A program made the position numbers and the translations under genes. The notes beneath the pieces are model-generated. The model was not told where the DNA came from and searched no databases. It was given only the letters and a program-made list of their open reading frames with translations. From NCBI GenBank assembly GCA_009760855.2, contig WPIO01000169.1, positions 237,501 through 301,500 on the forward strand: a DNA stretch of 64,000 nt, written 5' to 3'. This DNA comes from Cristatella mucedo (Eukaryota > Bryozoa > Phylactolaemata > Cristatellidae). The stretch's first letter is position 1. The number at the start of each line of letters is the position of its first letter. Shown here one piece after another: positions 1 to 11,219 of this stretch.

Positions 1-130
1 CCTAACCATGTTATTCATTTTGTTTGTTTTTCAAGCATGATTTTACTTACCATTCAATTGCATTTCCCTTTGCAGCAAATGTAAAGCGCCTAGAAAGAGA
101 TTAAGTTCTCTGAGGGTGCTTTATCAAATA

Positions 131-182
<52 letters not shown>
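1..182 (+). mobile_element. LINE-1f 3' end with (ATT)n tail
   Basis: This is the 3' untranslated end of an ATT-tailed CR1/L2-like LINE. The stretch running from the 'aaccatgttattcat' segment through 'aaatgtaaagcgcctag' to about fourteen ATT units matches the ends of the better preserved copies at 33598-34285 and 60413-61990. Its 5' part lies beyond the window edge or is truncated. Confidence 0.8.
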
Positions 183-184
<2 letters not shown>

Positions 185-1654
185 GATGCCAGGTACCCTC
201 TACTGAAGCTAGGCTCCAAGACCGTGACTCCTTTTACAGCCAAAGTTCACTGTCGTCTGAAGGCAAGCATTACTGAAACCTTCTATTATTGAAACCTTCA
301 TTGGAGCAATGACACAAGTACAGTATACATCTTCAGTTACCCAAAATAGCAAATGTACTCTCATCGCCCCATTCGATTTCGCTCCTACAGTCCTCGTTGG
401 TTGCGTGCTCTCACTGTAGCCCACTCCCAACGAACCACTTTATGCTTGACAGACACAACATGCTTCTTTTTTGCTCCCTGAACACGCACACCTTGTTCAT
501 CTAGTCGACGCCTGATCGTATACTAACCAACTAGCTTCCCAGTAGCAGCCTGCGGGCTTCAAGCAAGAACACTTGCGGTAGTAAAAAAGATGCCTCAGGT
601 GACATGCAGGACCGGGTCACGGGTCACGGGCTCTCCTCAAGGGGCCGGGTCTCCTTGCGTTATCAATGATACCGGCCATAACCATCTTCTTCAGCTTGTA
701 CTGCAGCGAAGTCTCACCAATTCGAGTTAGTAGAGTGATTGCAACGTTACCAAGTTCCATTTGGCGCAAAGCACACATTTGACCCGTCGTAAAGGCAGTC
801 AACTAGACAGCCATAGCCATATGGGTTGGCGAAAGCGTGAGGCTAGGAAACGAGCATAGCTGGTGCACTCCTGTTTTCATACTACTGTGCATATCCAAGT
901 ACTGCCAAAAAACAGACAATTGCAGCCGTTTCAAGACGCTGAAATGGTGAAATCCGTCATTTTTTTAAAGGAATTCTGAGGGCTGAAAATGGCGCCTCTC
1001 GTTATTTTTCTGTCGTATGCACGGATTCATCGAAAAGGTCATGAAAGTCATTGTGTTGATTGGGCACATTCACTCTTCGTGCTTAGTCTACTGTTTCACG
1101 GTAGAACACCTACAATTCTCATTAACTAGCAGACACCAATACTTTTTTGCTCGAGCGTGTGTGTGCGCGCACGTGTGTATACATGTACCGGAAAGAACAG
1201 AAAGCCATGTTGTACACTGCTCGGATGTGCTGGTCGGTGACCACTAGCAACCCTCATCATCGTTTAGCGTGCCATCTGGAAGGATTGGGCTTGAACACAG
1301 CAAGCTGTGCAAGCATGCACGTGTGAACACTCGTGGGCACAAGTGGGTGGGCGAGCGTGAGTGACTCCGTATGTGGCTCCACAAAACCAAGAAGATTAAG
1401 TGATTAGTACAGTACACAAGCTAGAGCAATCTTGAGCCTTTATGGCTGCAATCCATAGCCATTTGTTCTCGGTTTTGGTTAATCCTGCCATGAGGATGCA
1501 GTGATATGTGCTTGAATGAGCACTACTACTCCCTGTCAATGCACGGTCCATTGCACACGAGTTGCATCCTCATTCCTCTCGGTATCACCAACCGTACGGT
1601 ACCTCTCGTTCTGCCGGGCTGGTCTAGCCGAGGTCGTGAGCTCGAGCCCAGTGG
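183..1654. other. No recognised gene or repeat
   Basis: No splice-supported exon or recognised repeat was seen. There is a short GT/CG-rich alternating purine-pyrimidine patch near 1158-1185. If WASHC4 extends beyond the left edge, this stretch lies in its intron. Confidence 0.5.
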
Positions 1655-2975
1655 CACATGTAATGTAATGTATGTAATGTATGTAATGTATCTCCGTCTG
1701 TAACTCCACAAAGTCATAAAGACCTGTGGGTGTTATGCAGGAGAGTTTTGTACACGCACTCACAGCCTAAGCGGCTTTCGGTAAGCATTCGGTAGCCAAC
1801 AGACTTCGTCTCATGCAACAAAGAGCAAGTGGGAAGCATAGCAGAGTCAGGAGAGCAGTTGAGGTAGTGTGTAGCATGTGTCCAGCTCAGGACCGCTGAA
1901 AAGGATGAGCCATGGTCGGTAGTAAGAGAGTAGTTGTCGTTGCGTCAGAATTGTGGAAGCGAGTTCCACAATCTAGGACCTGCAGAGCTAAAACTTCTGT
2001 CGTCAACGGTCTTTAAGCAGAGGAATGGAACAGCTTGAAATTGAACAAACAAATTGAAAGGAATCTCCACGACTCTTTACACGGATAGAATGAACAGGAG
2101 CACGCTTGTAAAGAGGTCTCCTGAGTGTCATGGTCACTGCATCATTGAGGGTATCGAGGCTGTCTGTAGAGTCAGGGTGCAGGTCAAGAAGACCGGCATC
2201 CAAAACAGATTTCAAAAATGTGTCCATGTCAATGCTTTTCAAGTTACGTCGCTTGAGAAGCTCGACATTGCCCTGTACGTACAAGCGAGAAGGAACAGTA
2301 AATGAGATCGAAAAATGATCCAAGACGGTCAGTGGACACACCACAAGGTCAGTGGGAAAGACATCCTTAGTGATCACGAGATCTAGAATGTGGCCACCGA
2401 CGTGGGTGGTATGATTAACGTGTTGGACCAAACCAAAATTCTCCAGACAGTCAAGAAACGAGCAAACCTGGCTGTTACTAGGGTTGTCAACGTGAATATT
2501 GAAGTCTCCTACAATCAGTAACGGCCTGTCACACACAAATATTTTAGCGAGGAACTCTGAAAACTCCTCTATAAACAAGTTTAGACAGCCAGAATGAGGC
2601 CGGTATATCACAAGAGTGAGAGGCATTGTCTTTGATGAAAACCTGATTGCAACCGATTCAAACGATGGCCATGCGAAAAACTGCACATTTTATAGCCAAA
2701 CAATTCACGAACAACAATTGCAACCCCGCCACCAACCTTGTCAGAACGCATGGACTGATAGAATGAGAACCCAGGTGGAGTGGTCTTAGAAATACAGCTA
2801 CTGGAACAAGGCGTCATCCAAGTTTCGGTAAGCAGAAATGCATCTAGCTTCTCCTGGACCACCTGATAGCGGATAAGTAACCCCTTGGTTTTTAGCGAGC
2901 AGACATTTAGCATGCGGAATTTAAGAGTCTGTCCAACAACTGGGCGACGGTGATGAAGTGGCTTGTATTCACGTC
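1655..2975 (-). mobile_element. LINE-2f, internally deleted, keeping the endonuclease region
   Basis: Read on the minus strand, 2960 to about 2035 encodes an APE-type endonuclease region. It shows LNVCSLK near the start, LLTETWM, and GDFNIHVD, the typical 'GDFN' block of CR1/L2 LINE endonucleases, and it spans two frames (2608-3099 and 2003-2686). About position 2035 it passes directly into the family's 3' end, ending in repeated TGTA/ATGTA units at 1659-1692. The reverse transcriptase that should lie between is missing; compare 55921-58284, where RT is present. It is non-autonomous and decayed, and may lie in a WASHC4 intron. Confidence 0.8.
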
Positions 2976-3050
2976 GGCGTGTATAATAATAATAATAATA
3001 ATAATAATTCACTTGATAAAGCGCCCTCAGAGAACTTAATCTCTCTCTAG
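2976..3050 (-). repeat. Short ATT unit (minus)
   Basis: A run of ATA/ATT units followed by 'cacttgataaagcgccctcagagaacttaatctctct' cut short is the 70-bp 3' end of LINE-1f. It sits at the 5' edge of the deleted LINE-2f. Confidence 0.7.
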
Positions 3051-3094
3051 TGTATCCGGTCCGGCGGACTCGGGCCCTTCGAATTTGAATTGGA

Positions 3095-3156
3095 CACATG
3101 TGAAGCGCCTGAATAGAGATTGAGTTCTCTTAGGGCGCTATATAAATATTTTTTTT
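3095..3156 (+). mobile_element. SINE-D 3' half
   Basis: 'gtgaagcgcctgaatagag' followed by 'gttctcttagggcgctatat' matches the 3' half of SINE-D at 51251-51402. The tRNA-like head is absent. Confidence 0.65.
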
Positions 3157-3690
3157 TACATTCCCTTCAATGGTCTGAGTGCCTGACCATCTTTCTTTCG
3201 GTCGCGGGCAGAGGCATAGCTCAGCCCTCCCATCGTCTTCTTTTAAACACGCTTTGGCACTCTGATCCACAGCCTATGCTCGGTCCATCTATCTAGTTGC
3301 TTTCAAACAATTCGTGTTTTATTATTTTATTCAGTTAATTCGCAAATTCTGGCTCTAATTGAGACCGCGGCCTGTCTTATCTGCAGCACCCGTAGGTCGT
3401 AGACTGTTTGTTATTGTGAGCAGCAATGGCGGCCACTTAATTGTGATATATGCCGACCATTGTCAAGACAAAGCTATCGAAAACTGTCATGAGTTACCTC
3501 CCTCAATGCATATGGTCTAATTATCGTTAATTTATGCTCTGTATACTACAAGATTACTACACTCTGTCTCCGAAGTAAACCGGAAGCAACAGACCAACAA
3601 ACGGGAAATTTACCAATCTCTGCACCACATATGACTTATGTCCTAACTTGTTGAACCTTGGTACATAAAGGTACGTGTTTGCAGCTTGAT
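3157..3690. other. No recognised gene or repeat
   Basis: AT-rich sequence without splice-supported exons. Its right part (about 3560 on) resembles 62880-62990 and may belong to the foldback element that follows. Confidence 0.4.
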
Positions 3691-4085
3691 GAGATACCAG
3701 CTTGTGACTTTAAAACAGCTTCATTAGCGTTGTAGTTTTGTCCCTTGTAAATTCCAAAAATTAGCCAATACTGCAAGGATAATGTAAAATTTCAAGTACA
3801 AGCTCAGCTCTGCTTTTACTGCAGGAGTTCATTTCCGATTTCGGCTACATACATTTTGCTATGCATTATACATGATTGCAGATAATACAATGCAAGCACG
3901 TTAAATGACATTTTTAGAAAAACGTCTCCAACCGAAATCCGAAATGAGCTCCGGCAGTAAAAGCAGAACTGAACTAAGATTTCAAATTTTTCGTTCATCT
4001 ATCAACTATTGGCCCAGTTGTTTAATTTGCAAACTGTAAGGATCCACTGATAAAGAAGCTGTTTCAAAGTCACAGGCATGGACCT
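3691..4085. repeat. Foldback (long inverted repeat) element, copy 1
   Basis: The two halves are imperfect reverse complements. The best part pairs about 3788-3846 ('ctcagctctgcttttactgc', 'catttccgatttcgg') with about 3930-3990. Outer arms pair near 3703-3725 ('gtgactttaaaacagcttc') with near 4055-4080. The central loop is roughly 85 bp. A related copy lies at 62880-63260. No coding capacity. Confidence 0.7.
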
Positions 4086-4089
4086 CAAA

Positions 4090-4730
4090 AACGGCTAACC
4101 TGCAATGCAACTTAATGTAATATATCTCTATATGTAATAACCCAAATCCAAAAAGACTGGGTGTTAGCGGTTTTTATAGCGTACTCACGGCCTAGGCGGC
4201 CTTCGGTATGCATGCGGTAGCCAACAGACTTCAACTCGCGTAACAAGGAAAAAGTTACATAAATATAAAATGCAATTCATTTATATAGCGCCCCAAGAGA
4301 ACTTAATCTCTATTCAGGCGCTTCACATATGCCTCGGGGCTCGAGCCCACGACCTCAGTCAGACCTTGGTCGGGGCGAGCACCTTAACCGCTAGACCAAA
4401 CCAGCTCGTTAACATTAAAGTGAGAAGCATAGCTGAGCCTGGTGGGCATGTAGAGGTAGTGAGTAATATGGAAGTAGCTGGTCGGGATGGCTGAACAGAT
4501 ACACTCCAATGGACGGTAAAAGAGTATATTTATGTCGCTGCACAAGAATAACCGGCGCGATTTTCATAGTCCAAGACCTGCAGAACAAAAGCTTCCGTCG
4601 CCAACGGTCTTCAAGTACAAGAATGAAAGAGCTAATGAATTGTCTAAAGAGGACCTGAGGGCAGGAGGAGGCTGAAACTAGTGCAGCAGTTGAGCTAGGT
4701 ACGAAGTAGCTCAGTCATGCTGGCAGCTCA
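4090..4730 (-). mobile_element. LINE-2f 3' fragment, split by a SINE-D
   Basis: The region resembles the 3' end of LINE-2f: the 'actcacggcctaggcggcct' block, 'agacctgcagaacaaaagct', then the degraded C-terminal RT region. It is interrupted at 4262-4412 by a SINE-D in the same orientation. Target duplication is not clear. Confidence 0.7.
4262..4412 (-). mobile_element. SINE-D (tRNA-like), inserted in LINE-2f
   Basis: On the minus strand it begins with a tRNA-like head: a box A-like 'tggtctagcggttaaggtgc' and a box B-like 'ggtcgtgggctcgagcc'. It then passes into 'cctgaatagagattaagttc' and the GCGCTATATAAAT tail. Same family as 51251-51402. Confidence 0.75.
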
Positions 4731-5081
4731 ATGTGCCAAGGGTCAACAAGTTGGGACCCAAGTCGTATACGATGCAGAAATGGGTAAACACTTTTATTTG
4801 TAGACATGTTCATTCCAGTTTTTTACAGGTTAGGCTTGGTTTGCGGAATCCTTTTAAATGCTTTCCTTTTATGTAAAAGACTCCAGATCGCATTCTATAG
4901 TGTTTGTCTTTTAAAAGGTACCCTATCAAATTATTCGTTTGTTGAACCAATCTTCTCAGATCTTCTCGACATCGACTCTTAAGTAACACAGCTGCAAGAG
5001 GAGTGGAATGCATTTTGATTCTTAGTATTTATTGATGAGCAAAACATAATAAATCCCACTACTGCAGTAACGGCACATCTA

Positions 5082-5150
5082 AAGTCCCTAGAAAGAGATT
5101 AAGTTCTCTGACGGTGCGATACAAATGTCTTATTATTTTTTATTATTACA
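5082..5150 (+). repeat. Short ATT unit
   Basis: 'ctagaaagagattaagttct' with a decayed ATT tail: the LINE-1f 3' end alone. It lies in the intron after WASHC4 exon 2. Confidence 0.7.
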
Positions 5151-5243
5151 GTCAATAGTATTGCAGGATTGTAAAATCAACCCATAACGCTTGACATATC
5201 ATTCGGTAGCATAACAGAAAAAAAGAAACTGCCTGCTAAGTAC

Positions 5244-5383
5244 CTGCAGCTGAACGGGGTCGAGTGATACGTCCCATTCGTCGCCAGTTGCATCGTCCAG
5301 CGCATGCTCGATCTCCCGGAGCTGTGCTGAGTACTCCTCGAGGAACTTTCCATATTTGCGCAACTGCACTTCTCCGAGGATCT
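5244..5383 (-). CDS. WASHC4: WASH complex subunit 4 (SWIP), coding exon 2 (partial gene)
   Basis: Exon 2 runs from the acceptor 'tttctgctcatag' to the donor CAG|gtactt. It is 140 nt, entering in phase 1 and leaving in phase 0. The peptide contains [19 protein letters not shown], then [14 protein letters not shown] and SLDPVQLQ. This is the conserved N-terminal block of WASHC4/KIAA1033, recognised from memory by the KYGKFLEEY and LDD-x-WD-x-x-LDP pattern. WASHC4 is a large (about 1170 residue) subunit of the WASH complex, which activates Arp2/3 on endosomes. Joined to exon 1 it gives 67 residues. Later exons were not found between 1 and 5243, so they are probably beyond the left edge. Confidence 0.88.
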
Positions 5384-6226
5384 CTATGAGCAGAAATTGT
5401 CATTAATGGAAGAAAAAAAAGAAGATTGCACGAAACGACTCTCTAAGAAAAACGCGAAAAGATGAGCATCCGAAACGTCAGAGCAAAATCGTCAGGAGTC
5501 AGAGCGAATCGTCAGGAGAACATCGTGTATTTTAGCCAGCATTCTGCTCTGCTATGTTCGCATGCAAGCGCTCGCGCTTTCGAATGGGTGACGGTACACG
5601 CACACGTAAGCACGAACACGGGGGGGGTGGTGGTGGTGGTGGTAGCGTCGGCTAGACCCGCGATTTCATTGATCGTCGCCGTATGCAGCGGCAATAGAGC
5701 GGTCGCAAGCTCGTGACGGGCCAACAGTCCATAGCTCGCGCGCTTCCAGAAACACGCCCCTCCCGCTCATGCTAACCGCCAGCATCGGTAGCACTGCCGC
5801 AGGTAAAAGCGAAGGAATATTATTCACAGCACTTCTCGTTTCGTTTTGTTTTGTTTCGTTCCTGACAGTAGAAAGCAGATCTAGGTATGTCTCAGCAAGT
5901 CGAGACTGAGCGAACAAGGTCGATCAAGAATTACGACTCGATCGACGGGGTGCTGCTAAATCGCAGCCACGCAGATAAGTAAAGAAGTCGCTATCTGGCG
6001 AGGAAACTCCATTCCTTCGGCCCGATCACGCATGCTGCCTAGTGAACAGGGGCTTCGGCCCCACTGTCGACGATGTGATAGCGAAGAACCCCACCCCCCC
6101 AGCCGGCACAGCAAAGGTTCTGCTACTAGTCAAGCAACATAAAGTGGAGTCACAATGCCCCCCATATACCACTCGTCCTAACGGTACGGTATTTTAAATT
6201 TGAAACCACGCTACCAATCAACTAAC
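5384..6226 (-). other. WASHC4 intron 1
   Basis: The intron begins with 'gttag' at 6226 and ends with 'catag' at 5384. It is GC-rich with a (GGT)n run near 5618-5643. Open frames on both strands here are composition shadows. Confidence 0.7.
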
Positions 6227-6287
6227 TTGCAGAGCCGTCGTCGAACTTGTCGAACTCCCACTCCGACGGTGGCACGGAGACGGCCAT
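6227..6287 (-). CDS. WASHC4: WASH complex subunit 4 (SWIP), first coding exon
   Basis: The ATG is at 6287-6285. The exon encodes 20 residues beginning MAVSVPPSEWEFDKFDDG, then one base before the donor GCAA|gttag. That base plus the first two of exon 2 make a Lys codon, giving a continuous ...DDGSAKILGEVQ.... The start with MAV, the EWEFD acidic-aromatic motif and the DDGS-K-I junction all match how I remember vertebrate WASHC4 beginning, which supports both the start codon and the splice. Only these two exons are in the window. No frameshift or stop is seen, so it appears functional. It is too short for the open-frame length cut-off and would be missed without splicing. Confidence 0.88.
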
Positions 6288-6950
6288 CGTCCGGATGCCA
6301 CCTCCAGCCTCCAAGAGCTTCACCGCAAAAACACAGGATACGTCGTTCGGCCAATCACGGTACCCATAGATATATCCCTAAAAGTCAGCTCCGCCCAGTC
6401 ACGAAATAGAATGAACCAGAAAGCCTGGCGTGAGTCGAATTTTCGTAAGTCGATAAAGGTATGTGATACGTTCTATTATGATACTTTCTGACGAAGACAC
6501 GGAGGGATAATTGAATTGAGAGGGGGTTACAAAAGAATTTTGCGGCGTTCAAGAATTTTAATGAGAATGTACTTGGATTTTCGATTTCTTTTTTCGAGGC
6601 CGTGGCCGAGTTCGTATCTCCAAATTAACCTCAGTCAAAGCGTCGTAATTCGGAGGGTGACTGTATATAAAGTAACCCTGTATTTAGCAGCAATCCCATA
6701 CGTCGGCTGCCGTAAGTCATCGGAAACCAAAATGGATTGAGTCTAGCAAGTGTAGCTGTTCACCTCCAAACAGACCAGCGAAACTAGGTTTAAGATGCAA
6801 TTTGTAATAGATTATGAATCAGCTTACTTAATAATGCAACTTTGGCTTTCGGTCAATTTTTCTAATAAGTGGTTGTGGTGAACTTACCGCGCTTAGAGCT
6901 TGGAGTCTGATGGCAAGCCTGTTCGTCGATGGATGTTAACACGTAACGAT
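6288..6950. other. Upstream of WASHC4; no gene recognised
   Basis: This should contain the WASHC4 promoter and 5' UTR. No TATA box or divergent first exon could be supported. Confidence 0.4.
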
Positions 6951-7690
6951 TATAATAATAATGCACTTGATAAAGCACCCTCAGAGAACCCAATCTCTTT
7001 CTAAGCGCTTTACATATCTGCAAAGGGAAACGCGATATAATGGTGAGTAATATCATGCTTGATAAACAACATGAATAACATGGTTAGGAGTGACATGCAC
7101 AGGGTCAGCATGCAAATGTGGTTAGTGGCAGCATGCACAGTATCAGCACGCATAAGCACGTGAAGGACGAATCACAGGGACCCACTAAATGCTGTCCTAA
7201 ATAGCTGTGTTTTTAAGTTTTTTTTAAATGTGGTCAAGTCAGGGAATGTCGTGACGCAAGTCGGGAGTGAGTTCAAGGCTTTGGGTGCATACGAACTAAA
7301 TGCACGGTCCCCAAAGGATTTGAGGTTTGTACGAGGTATTGGCAAACTATTGGATTCCGAAAAGCGGGTGATACGATGCTTGGCTTGGTGGTAGAGTAGA
7401 TCTGAGAGATAGGCTGGAGCCAAAGAATGAAGGGACCTAAAAGTGAGCGACAAAACCTTGAAGTCGATGCGTTGCTTGACTGGGAGACAGTGCAGGTCGG
7501 CGAGAAGTGGTATGACGTGGCAACTGCGACGCTCACGATAGGTAGTATAGCTGCAGGAGTTGTGCACCAGCTTTAAGCGCCTGATTGCACAGGCCGGTAG
7601 GAGGCACTGCTCTCCACCCCACTCCATTCTCATTCTCCACTGCACTCGGGAGCGAAGCTGGTTCGGCTTTAATACCGCTATAGGCAAATG
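6951..7690 (-). mobile_element. LINE-1f 3' fragment with C-terminal RT-ORF part
   Basis: On the minus strand, 7687-7172 encodes the region after the reverse transcriptase of CR1/L2 LINEs: ACAIRRLKLVHNS, KQRIDFKVLSLTFRSLHSLA, then ...SYAPKALNSLPTC and FRTAFSGSL before the stop. The 3' untranslated region and an ATT-rich tail follow to 6951. The 5' part is truncated. Confidence 0.88.
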
Positions 7691-7850
7691 TTCAATCAGC
7701 TAAATGGTCGAGGGCCTCTAGGCTACTCCCGTCGCGTAGCAACTTTTCATTTTTCATTGTATTATTATTCAAACACTAGTTAAATATTTATTTAAACACT
7801 GGAAAATGTAACAAGATTCTTGATCCGCCCGCGCCGCGAGAGGAAGCCTC

Positions 7851-7922
7851 TGCCATGACCAGGAGTCGAACCTGGGTTATCGCGGCCACAATGCGAAGTA
7901 CTGACCACTATACTATCACGGC
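7851..7922 (-). tRNA. tRNA-His(GUG)-like gene, copy 1, in a mobile cassette
   Basis: Same 72-nt structure as the copies at 12586, 15729 and 21715. Here the acceptor stem has one change (GCCATGA facing TCACGGC) and the anticodon stem has CGCAT in place of CGCGT, so this copy is the most decayed. The surrounding cassette runs from 'tgatccgccc' at 7821 to about 7938. The T-rich terminator seen after the other copies is missing. Confidence 0.7.
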
Positions 7923-8156
7923 CACAACTGCTGATCGACATTGAGTACTCTACAACGCATTCTATACAGTACTTCCTACCTACTAGAGTCTTGCCGTTAT
8001 CGTTATTATCTACCAAGCATGCTGCACGGACTTGCAAAATTCACGATCCACACAATGCGGTCAGATTAGGATCTCTCCCCTCTCTCTCTCATCTCTTTCT
8101 TCTCCTCTCTCTCTCTTCTGCAGGCCATGCGCACGGCCGGATATCCGATTGATACC

Positions 8157-8222
8157 GCCTAGAAAGAGATTGAGTTCTCTGAGGGCGCTTTATCAAGTGT
8201 ATAATAATAATAATAATACTTA
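8157..8222 (+). repeat. Short ATT unit
   Basis: 'gcctagaaagagattgagtt' through 'gagggcgctttatcaagtgt' with an ATA/ATT tail: LINE-1f 3' end alone. Confidence 0.75.
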
Positions 8223-8225
8223 TTA

Positions 8226-8420
8226 TTATTAGCTGATTCCACAACCTCTATTTTATGGCGGCAGACGAGCCTTGCGGCTATCACTCCTGCTTGCAGTGGG
8301 CGATAAGGCCCGCTGCCCGCTGCAAATGCAAAACTACAACCCACGACCCAGACGCAATTGAAGCGTGAGCACCTAAAGGTTAAAGGTTAAGACCCCGAGC
8401 GATTAAAGTGAACGGGAGAC
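8226..8420 (-). mobile_element. SINE-A, decayed (minus)
   Basis: 'agctgattccacaacctcta' through 'cacttgcagtgg'-like sequence and the reversed box B region match SINE-A (see 46633-46804) with many changes. Confidence 0.6.
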
Positions 8421-8735
8421 TGCTAGTTCTCACGCTGACCCACAAGGCCGGCCCCGGCTAGGCTACTTCATGCCTAGCTGAACTGCTGCACCAGTTTCAG
8501 CCTCCTCGTGCCCTCTATAGAGATCAATTAGCTGAACTGCTACTCCCATGCTGCTTACTCACTACCGCTGCAGCCGTCTCCTGACTCAGCTTTTTTTCTC
8601 ACTTTCTCGTCGTTGCGTGAGATGGAGTCTCTTGGCTAACCGAATGCGCACGGAAAGCCTCAATGGCTGAGAGTGCGCTATACAAAACTGTCCTGCGTAA
8701 CACGCACATCGTTTTCGATGTTTTGCGGAGTTGCA
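8400..8735 (+). mobile_element. LINE-2f 3' fragment (plus)
   Basis: 'ctcacgctgacccacaaggc' and 'agctgaactgctgcaccagt' correspond to the reverse complement of the 20220-20340 region. The fragment continues through 'cactttctcgtcgttgcgtg' to 'gtcctgcgtaacacg'. Internally deleted. Confidence 0.7.
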
Positions 8736-8867
8736 GACGGAGACGCGTTACATTGAATTACCCTGCGCGTGCTTTGCCGATCGCTGATACAAGATATATG
8801 AAAACCGACGGCAAGCCGCGGGAAAAACCGGCGGACGGCAAAGCAACATTCGTATTCGCGAGGACAG

Positions 8868-9032
8868 TCTCCGCTCGGGTCTTAGCCCATGGCCTAAGGC
8901 GCTCGCACTGAAGCACCCAGGTCATGGGTTCGATTCCTGCCGAGGGCAGTCCTGTATCGCCTACTGCAAGCTGGGGCGATAGCCGTTAGCCCTTACGTCG
9001 CTATATCGACGAGGCTGCTATATCAGTCTGCC
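8868..9032 (+). mobile_element. SINE-A, diverged copy
   Basis: Has the order typical of SINE-A: box A-like 'tggcctaaggcgctcgcac', box B 'tgggttcgattcctgc', then 'ctgcaagctggggcgatagcc' and a GAGGCTG near the end. Confidence 0.65.
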
Positions 9033-9840
9033 TTCATCTGTTCAGGAGTCGGATATCCGGCAGCTGGCCATGCGATTGGCCAGCAGAATGAAGGTGCGCC
9101 GCCCACTCGGATGGCACCCCCCTCTCCAGTACCGCTTTATACAGCCCATGCCTTCGTTTCCCGACGGCCAGTTCACGGACGGCGGTGCCCCACTCATGAC
9201 GCAAGCGGCGCGGGATTGACTTTAAGAATTACGGAGGATAAATGCCTGAAATGTCAGCCAGGGGCAGATTTTTTCGAGACGCTGGGGTGCTAATCAGCCG
9301 GATTACGGCAGTCGCTAGAGATTATTAGTGGTTCGTGAGCGGTAGTACGACAAGGTAAACAGTACGGAGCGGGTGGGAGGGAGGAGAGGAGGCCCGATGC
9401 TTTTTTATTTCTGATGTAGCGTCAAGTTACAGGGATCGGCTGCCACGCTTTAGGGTCACCGAGTTATTTAAGCACTGGCTTACCATTGGCGATGGCGGTC
9501 ACGTGACTGTGGGCACGCAACCCGTTCGGTGTTTGTCGTATGTGCGGCCGCTAGCGTCGTCTTCGCCTGGAGGTGCCTGCGCGACCGTCGAACCTGCTCG
9601 CTGCGTACATGCGAGCCACGTGAGTTCTGGCCGCCACCTCACAGCGCATTAGCTCGGGTTTTCTTTTTGTCCTTTGAAATACACTCCTAGGCAAAGACCC
9701 AAAATGGCTTGTCCACTCACGCTACCTGTGAACGCGAGGTCGTACTCGGTAGTCAGCTGAGCGAACGCCGTCGCGACGCACTCATCCCCCGACTTCCGAG
9801 TCGGACCGCTCCCACATTGGGCGAATCTTAATCTTTGGCT
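9033..9840. other. No supported gene
   Basis: GC-rich, no recognised repeat. A minus-strand open stretch with a donor-like 'cacag|gtagcg' near 9726 was noted but has no convincing acceptor. Confidence 0.4.
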
Positions 9841-10480
9841 AAGCTGCATTCGACTTTCCTCGTTGCCGATGCCGACTTTCCTCCTAGGGCGTTTTCACTA
9901 CCGATTCGGGAAACGCTGATGGCCGACTTGGTCTCGCCCATAGCGCCCTGCTCTAATGCGGGAGGCTGGTATGAAAGAGGGTTTCCCGGAAAGCCGCCGA
10001 GCCATCGCCAGCAGAAGTTGTTCGGCGCTGCAGTCATCATTTTAGAGTAGTATGCGAAGAATAAAAATAAGAGAAAGATAAGCATACAAAAACTATTTTG
10101 AGAAAGTAGAAAGTGCTTAGCAATATGCCACGTACGGGTACGTGGGTTGATCTCATAAGCGGACTCACGGCGTCGCCTGTTTAGAAAGTGGTATTTCCAC
10201 ATAAGCGTCCCATGTTCAGGGACTTGCTCTTAATGCATCAATTTAACTCGAGCCGACGAACTTTCAGATATTTTATTTTAACTGTGGGGTGTAAATGCCA
10301 CGAATCACGGGGATTTGATTGGTCGGCTGGTCCAACCGGGAGCCAAAAAGTAGAAACAGCTACCCCTTAATGGCAGCCGGCCGATTAGGTTCCTACCCCA
10401 TTATGTGATTCCATACGATGACGCGGTAGCCCAAACCAGAGGGAAATCGGACCAAAAGCGGCACCGATTTAGCATGAAAA
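9841..10480. mobile_element. TIR element (MITE), diverged copy 3
   Basis: The internal order 'gactttcctcctag', 'gccgacttggtctcgcccat', 'tgaaagagggtttcc', 'ctgcagtcatcatttta' and 'gaaagataa' matches the element at 38267-39074. The right part ('aatcacggggatttgattgg', 'cgcggtagcccaaaccag') also corresponds. The terminal repeats are poorly preserved. Confidence 0.7.
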
Positions 10481-11215
10481 ACGATAAATGTTAACGCAGC
10501 TTTAGAGCTCATTGAAAGGGCATTTGAATAGGAATTTGAATTCGGTGGTCGGTTATCCTGCCGCCTCCCAGCACAGCGCTTAGGAAATATGCGGACAGGA
10601 AGCACTTCGACTTATCAGAAATTGAGCCAGAAGAGCGACGTTGATAGGATCTCGGTTGACTATTATAGGGCGAAGGTAACGTTTGTGTTCCCGTACCGCT
10701 TGCATGGAAGCTGCTGTCGTGTTTCGTTAGCCCTCCTGCTTCCGAGGCGCTAGTTCCACCTTGACATTCGTTCATCGCTGTGAGCTATAGCGCTAGTTAC
10801 GTTAGTTAGGTTTTGTGTGAAACTCTTACGCTCCTAAGCCGCTACAGGCGTTCCTAACTAGCAAGTGCCCGAAAGCGCCCCTAAAAGAGATCGTAGCACG
10901 TGAAAGGAAGGCTGCCGCACACTGCTGTCGGGAGCAGCTGGTACCCACGCTTTGGTACCTCTGAAGGTCAGAGTCGATAGGTGAGCTTGAGCATTGGGAG
11001 CGCGGCTGGCTTACTCGCGGCAGTCCCTCTCTCTTTGACGGATGCCTGAGTGTGCACTAAACGTTCTCCATCAAATCTCTTCCTCGCTCTGCCGTGGCTG
11101 TGGGAGCTCAGCAGATGACGGTGAGAGATGAAGTGTTACCCGTGAGTGTAGACGAGTGTCTAATGTGAAACGTTCGCCTAGAACTTCGGTTCGTCTGGGC
11201 GTTCGTGATCGAGAT
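10481..11215. other. No recognised feature
   Basis: No splice-supported exon or family repeat seen. Confidence 0.4.
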
Positions 11216-11219
11216 GTGG

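Noticed and set aside
4810-5013. Minus-strand frame with an acceptor-like 'cactcctcttgcag' and a basic peptide ending CKKLE
   Set aside because: It does not match the expected next segment of WASHC4, its phase does not fit exon 2, and no other family was recognised.
9649-9849. Minus-strand segment reading ECVATAFAQLTTEYDLAFT before a donor-like site
   Set aside because: No acceptor or neighbouring exon found, and its upstream part runs into a MITE copy.
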